DNA of 7,705 nucleotides from UBA4582 sp047630175 (GTDB taxonomy: Bacteria > Pseudomonadota > Gammaproteobacteria > Pseudomonadales > Azotimanducaceae), in the NCBI GenBank assembly GCA_047630175.1, contig JBLHVI010000124.1, positions 1 to 7,705 of the forward strand. Direction: 5' to 3'. A program made the translations under genes and the position numbers. Shown in pieces: positions 1 to 6,339 of the stretch. How positions within the stretch are numbered: the first letter of the stretch is position 1; each line of letters begins with the position of its first letter. Under the pieces are notes generated by a model. The model was not told the DNA's origin and made no database searches. It saw only the letters and a program-made list of their open reading frames with translations.

Positions 1-215
1 CCGCCAGTGGCGCCCATGTAGTAGGTGTTACGGTCGGTCGGGACACCCGCAACGGCGTCCGCCCGGCCACCTCGGTAGGGGCCTACTTCGCGCCAGTCTA
101 GCGAGCGCAGTTCGGCGGGAAAACTATCTGCGTCGATGTCGGCGTTTGCCGCCAGTGTGCTCATGAACAGCACGGGTGTCAGCAATGCGGCGAGGGTGAG
201 TGGCAAAAACTTCAT
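1..215 (-). CDS. VPS10/sortilin-type beta-propeller exported protein (N-terminal part)
   Basis: Partial gene: only the first 71 codons are present and the rest lies beyond the left edge. The start ATG is the complement of 213-215. The protein opens with a classic signal peptide (MKFLPLTLAALLTPVLFMST, ending near ANA at residue 25), so it is exported. After a short linker comes LDWREVGPYRGGR and then AVAGVPTDRNTYYMGATGG (about residues 53-71). This is the characteristic opening of large bacterial proteins annotated as 'glycosyl hydrolase' or 'VPS10 domain-containing protein', which form sortilin/BNR-type beta-propellers of roughly 1000 residues. Those proteins are poorly characterised and a glycosidase activity is not established for most. 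The upstream region (216-300) holds a perfect palindrome and a tandem repeat that might regulate it. The ribosome binding site is weak (AGAGA). Family assignment is from the motif only, since no propeller blade is complete in the window. Confidence 0.85.
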   Translation of the reverse strand, partial: MKFLPLTLAALLTPVLFMSTLAANADIDADSFPAELRSLDWREVGPYRGGRADAVAGVPTDRNTYYMGATG

Positions 216-240
216 GTGAATGTCTCTGTGGATCAATGTG

Positions 241-263
241 TCAGCGCTTGCACATCAGCGCTT
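241..263. repeat. Tandem 9-bp direct repeat TCAGCGCTT
   Basis: TCAGCGCTT occurs at 241-249 and again at 255-263, 14 bases start to start. Each copy contains the palindromic core AGCGCT. The pair lies 26-48 bases upstream of the start codon of the minus-strand exported protein, where a promoter or operator would be expected. A regulatory role is inference. Confidence 0.35.
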
Positions 264-279
264 TCGTGTCGTTGTCGAT

Positions 280-291
280 GCCTAGCTAGGC
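280..291. promoter_or_regulatory. Perfect 12-bp palindrome upstream of the VPS10-type gene
   Basis: GCCTAGCTAGGC reads identically on both strands. It lies 65-76 bases upstream of the start codon of the minus-strand gene and beside the tandem repeat at 241-263. This position suits an operator for a dimeric regulator. No regulator gene is nearby, so the function is inferred from symmetry and location alone. Confidence 0.3.
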
Positions 292-614
292 TTCCTTGCG
301 CATGGCTTCATCTAAATCAAGATGTTCTGACGTCGGTAGAACCGTCTGCCGCATGCGTGGCGAACACGGCAAACGGTGGCTTTTCAATGTATCGTTTGAT
401 GGATTGCGCCAACACGCGGCTGCTTATTGCAACAACAAGTTCGTGAACAGGACCGCCGATGAATTTGCTTCGCTGTCTTTCTATCGTGATTTGATGATCT
501 ATGGCTATTCTTCCTTCTTAGTTTTTTAGGCGTGGTTAGCGTGAACTTCATTCACAAAAATTCAGCATATCGCCAACGAGAGTATATGGATTAAGAAGTC
601 TTTAGAAGGAGTTT

Positions 615-1360
615 TTAGCGTGCTTGGTCTACCACAGTGTCCTCAACCGTGATTGTTGCTTGGCTTTTCATATGCTGGATCATGTTATTTGCCGTGGTGG
701 GCAATATTGCTGCAGGAATGTTGTGGCCATGCTGTCGATGGGGATGAACTTAGAACCTTTGATTAGTTCTGCCGTGTATTCGCTATGCGCGATCGGGATC
801 AGACTATGGTCTTTACCATCGACCACGAGCGTTGGTGCACTGATGGTTTGCACTTCTTCGTTACGCTCGCTGGGAGGTGGTAAGTTATGCGCGAATAAAC
901 CGAGACTCGATATGATCGACGCCAAACGGATGACTCGCTCAGGGTGTTGGGCGGCGACAACCGATACAATCATACCGTCCATGGATGCGCCAACATGATG
1001 TGCTCGCTGTAGCTGTATTTCATTCAGCAAACCAATGCGATCGTTTGCCATGTCCTTCAAATCGTAAGGCGCTTTCACTTTGACGTCCATGCGGGATTTG
1101 ACGCATTCCCACCAGACGGCTGGATTGCCATTTTTGTTCAGCCGCTGTGATTGCCCACGTCTCGATTGTCGAACAGCACCGCTTAGTAGCCAGCCTCAAC
1201 AAGCCAGTTAGGTAAATCTTCTGCCTCAAGATATGGCAGACGCCAGGGCCCATAATCGCGAGTATTGCAGGGTCCTCACTATTGCTGAGCACTTTGTAGG
1301 CAATGTCAATGTTGTTGACCTGCGCACGTATTGGCTCAGTGTGGCCTGATCTTTTACCAT
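615..1360 (-). pseudogene. Decayed alpha/beta hydrolase
   Basis: Pieces of one alpha/beta-fold hydrolase lie in order in different frames of the minus strand. The N-terminal strand AQVNNIDIAYKVLSNSEDPA, running on to ILAIMG, is followed near 1245-1255 by a frame change to LPYLEAEDLPNWLVEAGY. A TAA (1183-1185) interrupts that segment before AVLFDNRDVGNHSG. A second frame change near 1140 leads to NPAVWWECVKSRMDVKVKAP and the nucleophile region GASMDGM. The middle then jumps to ISAPTLVVDGKDHSLIP with little cap domain left. A third frame change at about 724-727 restores the catalytic histidine segment GHNIPAAILP, and the natural stop is at 615-617. The elbow is G-A-S-M-D instead of the usual G-x-S-x-G. 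The likely original start is the ATG at 1358-1360 (MVKDQ), which needs one more frame change to reach the first segment. So many independent lesions make a functional product very unlikely. Intact relatives are about 300 residues long and annotated as generic esterases or hydrolases. Confidence 0.9.
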
Positions 1361-1484
1361 TTTTCCGCCACGAAATTGTGCGAAGTTTGAGCGCTTCGCG
1401 GTTTTCGCACTCAAGAATGACATTTTCCACGAGTCCGGTGATCGAAATCGTGGTCTCGGGGAGGCTGGTACGCTAATTGCAGAG

Positions 1485-1502
1485 GGTTGGGTAACCACAA
1501 CC
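1485..1502. promoter_or_regulatory. Quasi-palindrome upstream of the TPR/TonB-C gene
   Basis: GGTTG (1485-1489), the 7-bp inverted unit GGTAACC (1490-1496), one A, then CAACC (1498-1502) form an almost symmetric nested inverted repeat. It lies about 85 bases before the preferred start codon of the plus-strand gene, in the divergent gap beside the decayed hydrolase. Nearby candidate -35/-10 strings (TTGGGT, TATTTA) are poor, so I do not call a promoter. An operator role is inference. Confidence 0.2.
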
Positions 1503-1585
1503 AATGAGCCTATTTAGGAATGTTTACTGCCTCGAGCGCACTGGAACATAGCGTTTGGCATGTTTGCTTCCATGAGAGCCTGCAT

Positions 1586-2833
1586 ATGTTAATGCCCAAG
1601 CAAAGATTTCTAGTCCTAGCGTCAACACTTATGTTGATAGCCGCTAACGCGCAGAGTGAGATGCACTCGAGTCTGCGCGAAGCTGTCGATCAAGTGAGTG
1701 CTTTTTATGGTCAGGCTCATCCTGAACTCTACGCGCCTTTGCAGCAGCTAGGTCTTGCCTTACAACGAGATGGTCGACACGCTGCAGCCATTGATTCTTT
1801 CAGACGCATGCAATCTTTGGTGCATCGTGAGGCGGGCGTCTATTCGACGCTACAAGCGCAGAGTATTGAACACATAATCCGTTCGCAAGTCGCCCAACAA
1901 CAGTTTGTGGCTGCAGATCAGCAACAGAAGTTTCTCTACAGCATTATGTCGCGAGAACATGCTAGTGCTGACCCAGAGATGTCTGCTGCTCGGCGACGGC
2001 TGGCCGACTGGTACCGAAATACCTATCGTTACGACGAGGCGCTAAAGCTCTACGAAGAGTCTCATCACTACTTGAGCCTACAAGACGACAAGACGTTAGC
2101 TCACACCAGTTTGTTTCTTGCTGAAGCCGAAACGCTACACCTGAGTAGCCGATGCTGCGCTTCGGGAGCGCTTAAGCAAGCGATTGAGCACGTCACTGCA
2201 ACAACAGACTATGAGAGTAAACGTCGACTGCGCCTAGACTACGCGGATGCACTGATGTTAGAGAGTGACACCCAAGCGGCCCTTCAGGCATATAAACAAG
2301 TGGTTAGCGCGTCAAAACCGCTGTTATTGGGCCTGCGTAACGCTAACGAGATAGACGAGGTTCGAAAAAAATCGCGGCCCGGTTACAATCCGGCAACAGA
2401 GGTATTCCAGCCACCACTTAATGAAAATGAGTGGGTAAACCACAAAGGCCAGCAATTGCCTGCAACGGTGGGGTCGCCCGTGACGCTGTGTGCTTCAGAG
2501 TTCGCGGCGATTTACGATAAAGGTGACTTTGCCAATTATGTGCTCGATGTACAGGTTCTTGTCGATAAGAGCGGGCGGGCGCAGCAAGTGAATGTGCAGG
2601 GAAATGCGCCCAATTCGTTAAGACGCTATGTCAGCGCCGTGGCGAAACGAAGTCGTTATAGACCCGGATTTAGTGAGGATGGTACCTCCGAGCCAGCGAC
2701 AGTCATTTTTCAACAAACCTTTCCTGACGATAATGAACAGACGCTGACTGATGATCTTAGCGGCTGGAATAGTCTGTTAGTGAGGCGGACCTGTGCGCTC
2801 GTAGATCGACCTATGTTAACCGCAAGCAATTAG
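1586..2833 (+). CDS. Exported TPR protein with TonB C-terminal-like domain
   Basis: The frame is open from 1520, but I prefer the ATG at 1586 (415 residues). GAGAG lies 7 bases upstream, and this start puts the signal peptide at the N-terminus (MLMPKQRFLVLASTLMLIAA, ending NAQS). An ATG two codons later is also possible. The mature part is helical with TPR-like units at about residues 48-84 (Q-LGLALQRDGRHAAAIDSFRR), 136-162 (LADWYRNTYRYDEALKLYEE) and 217-240 (DYADALMLESDTQAALQAYK). Residues ~314-380 resemble a TonB C-terminal domain (YVLDVQVLVDKSGRAQQVNV, then SRYRPGF and VIFQQTF). In true TonB this domain contacts outer-membrane receptors, but here there is no proline-rich spanner or membrane anchor after the signal peptide. 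The protein is therefore probably a periplasmic scaffold rather than a working energy transducer. It appears to be a single-gene unit. Exact function unknown. Confidence 0.82.
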   Translation: MLMPKQRFLVLASTLMLIAANAQSEMHSSLREAVDQVSAFYGQAHPELYAPLQQLGLALQRDGRHAAAIDSFRRMQSLVHREAGVYSTLQAQSIEHIIRSQVAQQQFVAADQQQKFLYSIMSREHASADPEMSAARRRLADWYRNTYRYDEALKLYEESHHYLSLQDDKTLAHTSLFLAEAETLHLSSRCCASGALKQAIEHVTATTDYESKRRLRLDYADALMLESDTQAALQAYKQVVSASKPLLLGLRNANEIDEVRKKSRPGYNPATEVFQPPLNENEWVNHKGQQLPATVGSPVTLCASEFAAIYDKGDFANYVLDVQVLVDKSGRAQQVNVQGNAPNSLRRYVSAVAKRSRYRPGFSEDGTSEPATVIFQQTFPDDNEQTLTDDLSGWNSLLVRRTCALVDRPMLTASN

Positions 2834-2839
2834 CTCAAT

Positions 2840-2856
2840 CCAGCCTGTCGGGCTGG
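2840..2856 (+). terminator. Possible weak terminator hairpin after the TPR/TonB-C gene
   Basis: CCAGCC and GGCTGG pair perfectly around the loop TGTCG, starting seven bases after the stop codon at 2831-2833. The stem is GC-rich and well placed, but the bases after it (GCTTACG) lack a T-run. It may be a weak intrinsic terminator or a 3' end stabiliser. Confidence 0.4.
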
Positions 2857-2960
2857 GCTTACGTATCGGTTGTTGTCGCTGCGCATAGGCTATTGCGAAG
2901 ACGCTGGCATGGCTGAGCATGCAGGTTCAACCGAGCATGCGAAGAATTAAGGACTTAAGC

Positions 2961-3029
2961 ATGTTTTTCACGTTACTATCGGCGATAAAGCTTCCGATCA
3001 GTTACGAGGAAAAACGTTATGTCACTTAG
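2961..3029 (+). CDS. Possible 22-residue leader peptide overlapping the amidohydrolase start
   Basis: An ATG at 2961 is preceded by AAGGA (2949-2953) at a good 7-base spacing. It opens 22 codons (MFFTLLSAIKLPISYEEKRY, then VT) ending in TAG at 3027-3029. The frame differs from the amidohydrolase, whose ATG at 3019 lies inside the last codons of this frame, giving an 11-base overlap. Such an overlap would allow translational coupling or leader-controlled expression. The GAG-GAA codons of the small frame are also the ribosome binding site of the larger gene. I recognise no homologue. The peptide could equally be a chance frame: at 22 codons, composition gives no discrimination. Support comes only from the ribosome binding site and the overlap geometry. 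Confidence 0.3.
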   Translation: MFFTLLSAIKLPISYEEKRYVT

Positions 3030-4038
3030 CACCGCGGACCAAAAAGCTTGGCTTGACCAAGTCGTTGAAACAACAATTGACCCAGCACGCGAGATTATAG
3101 ACCCTCACCATCACATGTGGCGTGGCGTCCCTGGGGGCAGTTTGCCCGCGTTTTTGCTTGAAGATCTGTGGAACGACACCGAGTCAGGACATAACATCAA
3201 GAAGACTGTGTTTATGGAGTGCGGTACCGAGTACCGTACCACAGGGCCCGCGCATTTGTTGCCGGTTGGCGAAACCGAGTTCGTCACGGCGGCGGCTCAG
3301 GCCAGTCGCTCGCAGGGTAAGGCTGAGATTGCTGCGCTTGTTGCCCACACAGATCTAACCCAAGACCCGGCGCTGATTCGTGAGGTGTTGGACGCTCATG
3401 AACTGGCTGGGCAAGGATTGTTTCGTGGCATCCGCCATGGCGGCGCCCACGACGCTGACCAAGTCACCGGTTGGCTGAATGCGACACACATGCCAGATTT
3501 GTATGAGCAGGCTGAATTTCGCCGTGGAGTGGCGTTGCTAGGTGAGTTAGGGCTAACCTATGACACTTGGCATTATCACTTTCAAAATGCCGATTATCTT
3601 GCCCTTGCACAGGCCGTCCCGAACACCGTGATGGTGCTTGACCACTTTGGGTCACCGGTGCGCGTTGGCCCCTTTGCAGACAAACAAGATGAAGTCTTCG
3701 AGCAATGGAAGAAAGATATCAAAGCCATATCTCAGTGCGACAATGTTGTTGCGAAGATTGGCGGGCTGGCAATGCCGTGTAACGGGTATGGCTGGGCGGA
3801 GCGTGCAACACCACCGACGTCGGATGAAGTGGTAGAGGCTCAACGAGATTACTATCTTTATGCTATTGAATGCTTCGGTCCAGATCGGTGTATGTTTGAG
3901 AGTAATTTTCCTGTCGATAAGCTATCCCTGTCCTATCATATCTATTGGAATGCGATGAAAAAAATAACCGTTGATTTTTCCGAAGCAGACAAACAGGCAT
4001 TGTTCAGTGGCACCGCTGCTCGTGTTTATAAGCTCTAA
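3019..4038 (+). CDS. TIM-barrel amidohydrolase, COG3618-type (lactonase-like)
   Basis: A 339-residue cytoplasmic enzyme of the Amidohydrolase_2 family (PF04909) with no signal peptide. Visible landmarks are EIIDPHHHMW (residues 25-34), the D-x-H-x-H metal-binding element of strand 1 with D28, H30 and H32; GLFRGIRHG (133-141); TWHYHFQ (183-189), with a histidine at the strand-5 position; LDHFG (207-211); and FESNFPVDK (293-301) near the C-terminus, where the strand-8 acidic residue is expected. The first two positions of that last motif read S-N rather than the S-D of many lactonases. Relatives hydrolyse sugar lactones, muconolactones or similar cyclic esters, often in sugar or aromatic catabolism, but the substrate here cannot be read from sequence. 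The start is supported by GAGGA (3006-3010) eight bases upstream. It stands alone apart from the possible leader peptide. Length is normal for the family. Confidence 0.87.
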   Translation: MSLSTADQKAWLDQVVETTIDPAREIIDPHHHMWRGVPGGSLPAFLLEDLWNDTESGHNIKKTVFMECGTEYRTTGPAHLLPVGETEFVTAAAQASRSQGKAEIAALVAHTDLTQDPALIREVLDAHELAGQGLFRGIRHGGAHDADQVTGWLNATHMPDLYEQAEFRRGVALLGELGLTYDTWHYHFQNADYLALAQAVPNTVMVLDHFGSPVRVGPFADKQDEVFEQWKKDIKAISQCDNVVAKIGGLAMPCNGYGWAERATPPTSDEVVEAQRDYYLYAIECFGPDRCMFESNFPVDKLSLSYHIYWNAMKKITVDFSEADKQALFSGTAARVYKL

Positions 4039-4253
4039 CGCGAAAAAAGCAGTCGAAACTTACCTGTGGAATGTAGGTATTGCCTGTTGGCAAAATTCGT
4101 GACGGTTATCTAACGCGAAGTTAATGCGATGTTATTAGAATATTATATTATTCATAGCGTAGAAAAGACGGTGCGGGGCGCTAAGAATGGGCGGGCTTCC
4201 CACTCGAATTTGAAGATAGGATCGACAATAAGTAATGATAAGAGAGCATAGCT
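4039..4253. other. Gap with an AT-rich patch upstream of the ABA4-like gene
   Basis: The gap of 215 bases contains no gene. An AT-rich stretch at about 4129-4155 (TTATTAGAATATTATATTAT) probably holds or surrounds the promoter of the ABA4-like gene. The best -10-like string is TATATT (4144-4149), without a good -35. The ACCT...AGGT arms after the amidohydrolase stop are too short for a confident terminator. Confidence 0.35.
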
Positions 4254-4709
4254 ATGAGCGCCGACGCGATATTTCTAATTTGTAACTATGGCGTGCTGCC
4301 AGCTTGGTTGTTGCTGGTAGTGCTACCCCACCACAAGACAACACAGTTGGTAGTCCACGCCATCTGGATTCCCTGTCTTTTGGCAATCGCCTATATCTGG
4401 GCTTTTGCTACCGGTCCGACTGCGGCTGAAGGGGCTGGCTTTGGCTCGCTTCAAGGCGTGATGTTGTTGTTCCAAAGCCCAATGGCAGTATTGGCCGGCT
4501 GGGTGCACTATCTTGCCTTTGACCTGTTCGTCGGCGCCTGGCAAGTGCGTGACGCCAAACGCCAGGGCATTCATCATGGTCTGGTAATACCCTGTTTAGT
4601 GGCGACGCTGATGCTCGGTCCCATCGGTTTGATGATGTATGCGTTACTGCGTCTAGCACTCAAGCGTGTCACGACGTTGAATGAGCAGCCGGAGGTTTCT
4701 TCCGCATAG
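4254..4709 (+). CDS. ABA4-like (DUF4281) integral membrane protein
   Basis: A 151-residue protein with four predicted membrane helices at about 5-24, 31-52, 77-97 and 108-134. The conserved core, residues 64-106, reads GSLQGVMLLFQSPMAVLAGW followed by VHYLAFDLFVGAWQVRDAKR. It continues with GLVIPCLVATLMLGPIG, the signature of the ABA4-like family (PF14108). The family is named after the plant protein needed for neoxanthin formation. Bacterial members are common small membrane proteins of unproven role, and no carotenoid gene is seen in this window, so a pigment function should not be assumed. The start is supported by AGAGAG (4241-4246) seven bases upstream. The gene faces the nucleosidase gene tail to tail across 75 bases, and no strong terminator hairpin is visible between them. 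Fairly sure of family, unsure of function. Confidence 0.88.
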   Translation: MSADAIFLICNYGVLPAWLLLVVLPHHKTTQLVVHAIWIPCLLAIAYIWAFATGPTAAEGAGFGSLQGVMLLFQSPMAVLAGWVHYLAFDLFVGAWQVRDAKRQGIHHGLVIPCLVATLMLGPIGLMMYALLRLALKRVTTLNEQPEVSSA

Positions 4710-4784
4710 CGCCAGGTACAATCCGTAGAATAGTGACGTCAAATGCAGGATCTCAGAACGGAAATGTTCGGCTACATAAGATGC

Positions 4785-5588
4785 TCAGCGCTGTGCTGCA
4801 AGATTCCCTAACATGGTAATAACGACTCGGGCTGAATTGTCGGCGGCGTCCTGAGCAAAACTTGCGTAGGACTCATGGGCCTTTCCATCGGCCTTGTCAG
4901 AGAGGGTGCGAATGGCGATAACGGGCACGCCAAACTCATGAGCGATTAGTGCGACGGGTCCTCCTTCGCTTTCCACCGCATAGGCGTCAAATCGATCACG
5001 TAGAAAATCAACGTAGCGCTGACTGGCAATGAATGCCTCGCCGCTGACAATTCTCCCTTCAAATACGTGTTCGTGGCCGACGACCTGTTTTGCTGCCGAG
5101 CTTGCAACTTTTCGAAGGTAGGGGTCTGCAGGAATAGTCCCGTCTGCGTTAATACCGCAATCAGGCTTCCAGACGAAGCCTTCATCTGTCTCCGTACCGC
5201 AGTCGTGAATTATAAAGTCTGTTGAGATAATAACATCTAGTACCTTGGTGTGGTCCGCAACACCGCCGGCGATGCCGGTAAATATAATTTGGCCGACGCC
5301 GAATTCATGAATCAGGATGCTTGTTGTCGCACTTGGTAGGGAACCAAAAGCGCCGGCACGCGCAAGTACCACGTCGACTGAATTTAGCCTAGCAAGATGA
5401 TAGTCGACGCCACCGATAGTAATTTTTTCTGCCGTCTCGGCCTGAGCGATCAGTAGATCGAGTTCGATATCGAGGGCCGTCAGTATACCGATGGGTTTAG
5501 CGCTTTCTGCCTGAGCGTATGAAGCGTTCATGATGATAACGAGCAACAGACAGATAGATAGAGCGTGCGATTTTGCGAAGGTATACAT
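4785..5588 (-). CDS. Exported 5'-methylthioadenosine/S-adenosylhomocysteine nucleosidase
   Basis: A 267-residue protein whose body aligns along its length with the MTA/SAH nucleosidase family (MtnN/Pfs). The family cleaves the N-glycosidic bond of methylthioadenosine or S-adenosylhomocysteine, releasing adenine. Key landmarks are GILTALDIELDLL (residues 34-46), with E42 matching the catalytic Glu12 of the E. coli enzyme; FTGIAGG (103-109); VSGEAFI (181-187), near-identical to the E. coli purine-binding VSGDAFI; VESEGG (205-210), matching VEMEA, with the ribose-binding Glu kept as E208 and the Met replaced by Ser; and TLSDKAD (228-234), with the catalytic Asp at D231. Unlike the usual cytoplasmic enzyme, it starts with a signal peptide (SICLLLVIIMNASYAQA, about residues 11-27) and no lipobox, suggesting a periplasmic enzyme. 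GGAG (complement of 5599-5602) lies 10 bases before the start. It is transcribed alone and faces the ABA4-like gene. Activity on a different nucleoside is possible. Confidence 0.88.
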   Translation of the reverse strand: MYTFAKSHALSICLLLVIIMNASYAQAESAKPIGILTALDIELDLLIAQAETAEKITIGGVDYHLARLNSVDVVLARAGAFGSLPSATTSILIHEFGVGQIIFTGIAGGVADHTKVLDVIISTDFIIHDCGTETDEGFVWKPDCGINADGTIPADPYLRKVASSAAKQVVGHEHVFEGRIVSGEAFIASQRYVDFLRDRFDAYAVESEGGPVALIAHEFGVPVIAIRTLSDKADGKAHESYASFAQDAADNSARVVITMLGNLAAQR

Positions 5589-5755
5589 TTTAGACTGACT
5601 CCGGCATTGAACAACAAGATTGATTAGCTACAAATAGTACATCACAACACCAGTGCATGCACCGGCTAGGTCTGGGACGAATGATCACGCAGATTGCATT
5701 TATCTCGTGGTATACAAATTACTGAATGTAGCAATAGTAGTGGGCATGTTGCATG

Positions 5756-5769
5756 CCATGCATGCATGG
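5756..5769. promoter_or_regulatory. Perfect 14-bp palindrome
   Basis: CCATGCATGCATGG is identical on both strands. It is preceded by another GCATGC (5751-5756), so the ATGC unit is locally repeated. It lies about 170 bases upstream of the nucleosidase start and could be a dimeric operator, or simply a short ATGC tandem run that is palindromic by nature. Confidence 0.25.
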
Positions 5770-5797
5770 AAAGCATAAGTATTGAGGGCCGGCGGGT

Positions 5798-5813
5798 CCA
5801 ACGCTAGCGCTGG
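5798..5813. promoter_or_regulatory. Near-perfect 16-bp palindrome
   Basis: CCAACGCTAGCGCTGG is symmetric around its centre except for one mismatched pair (A at 5801 against C at 5810). It lies 29 bases beyond the palindrome at 5756-5769. Together they may be operator sites or stem-loops of an unrecognised transcript. Function is inferred from symmetry only. Confidence 0.25.
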
Positions 5814-5880
5814 GTAAGAAGAGGGTCGTGAGAGTTTGCGAATTAACAAGCCGAGTGCCCAGAATTCAGGGTAGCGACAG

Positions 5881-6295
5881 TTGTCCGTAAAACCGCTGGC
5901 ATTGGCCATTGAATCCAAGAGCAAGTTCGCAAACTACAAAGCCTTTGGCAGTCGCCGAGTAATGCCTACGATGGGAAATTCGACAGGGTCATTCGTTGGT
6001 CTGTCAAATGATGTCGCGAGAGGCGCGGTGACTGTCTGGACCCCGGGCGGGCAGGGCCGTGGTTTTCTACTTCATCGATAAGTTACACTACTACAATTGC
6101 CAATGTTGGGTCAGGCTTAAAAGCGTGCTGCTGGTTACTGCTGATGAAGCACTTTATGGTGAAGTCGTACCAGTGGATAATCGTTCTGATGTGGCGCTTA
6201 CAGGAGAGCAAGCGGCAACAGATTTCCCCCTTTGCGTATCAGCCAAAGGCGCGACAGTTGGCTCGCAATTTTATGTGATAGGGACCGCCGACTGA
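5881..6295 (+). pseudogene. Possible gene remnant in two overlapping frames
   Basis: One frame is open from a TTG at 5881 to a stop at 6079-6081 and includes STGSFVGLSNDVARGAVTVW. A second frame, open from 6032 and with a GTG at 6059, runs to a stop at 6293-6295 and ends with LVTADEALYGEVVPVDNRSD and, further on, LCVSAKGATVGSQFYVIGTA. Both segments look protein-like, with mixed hydrophobic and polar residues and few runs, and they overlap by about 20-50 bases. They could be one gene broken by a frameshift, or the second could be a small intact gene of 78 residues. Neither has a clear ribosome binding site and I recognise no family. Coding status is uncertain. Confidence 0.25.
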
Positions 6296-6318
6296 AGTCC
6301 TGAGATTTACCGTGACGC

Positions 6319-6339
6319 GCGGCATTTTTTCACTGCCGC
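6319..6339. other. Hairpin with a T-rich loop before the sigma gene
   Basis: GCGGCA (6319-6324) pairs with TGCCGC (6334-6339) around the 9-base loop TTTTTTCAC. It lies about 25 bases after the stop at 6295 and 70 bases before the sigma factor start. The T-run is in the loop rather than after the stem, so it is not a standard terminator. It could act in the 5' leader of the sigma mRNA. Confidence 0.3.

Larger units (their letters stand above)
216..614. other. Gap without a convincing gene
   Basis: About 400 bases separate the minus-strand VPS10-type gene from the remains of the hydrolase gene. Short open frames of 76-77 codons exist on the plus strand, but they overlap each other, lack a good ribosome binding site and match no family I recognise. 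The left third contains a perfect palindrome (280-291) and a direct repeat (241-263), which fits a promoter region for the minus-strand gene. A small hairpin, GTGAA-CTTCA-TTCAC, lies at 541-555. AAGGAG at 606-611 is a good Shine-Dalgarno string, but the GTG at 620 that follows opens only ten codons. I see no RNA gene or terminator with a T-run. Confidence 0.5.

Noticed and set aside
606..652. AAGGAG followed by a GTG start
   Set aside because: The frame from GTG at 620 closes after ten codons and the region is the tail of the decayed hydrolase.
624..998. A 124-codon plus-strand open frame
   Set aside because: It lies antisense to recognisable alpha/beta hydrolase segments on the minus strand, has no family resemblance and begins at a TTG. 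It is a shadow of the decayed gene.
1226..1504. A 92-codon minus-strand open frame
   Set aside because: Only its MVKDQATLSQYV stretch may belong to the original hydrolase start. The upstream part looks like random translation.
4034..4119. TCTAACGCGAA repeated at 4034-4044 and 4109-4119
   Set aside because: An 11-base repeat is expected several times by chance in a window of this size, and the first copy overlaps a stop codon.
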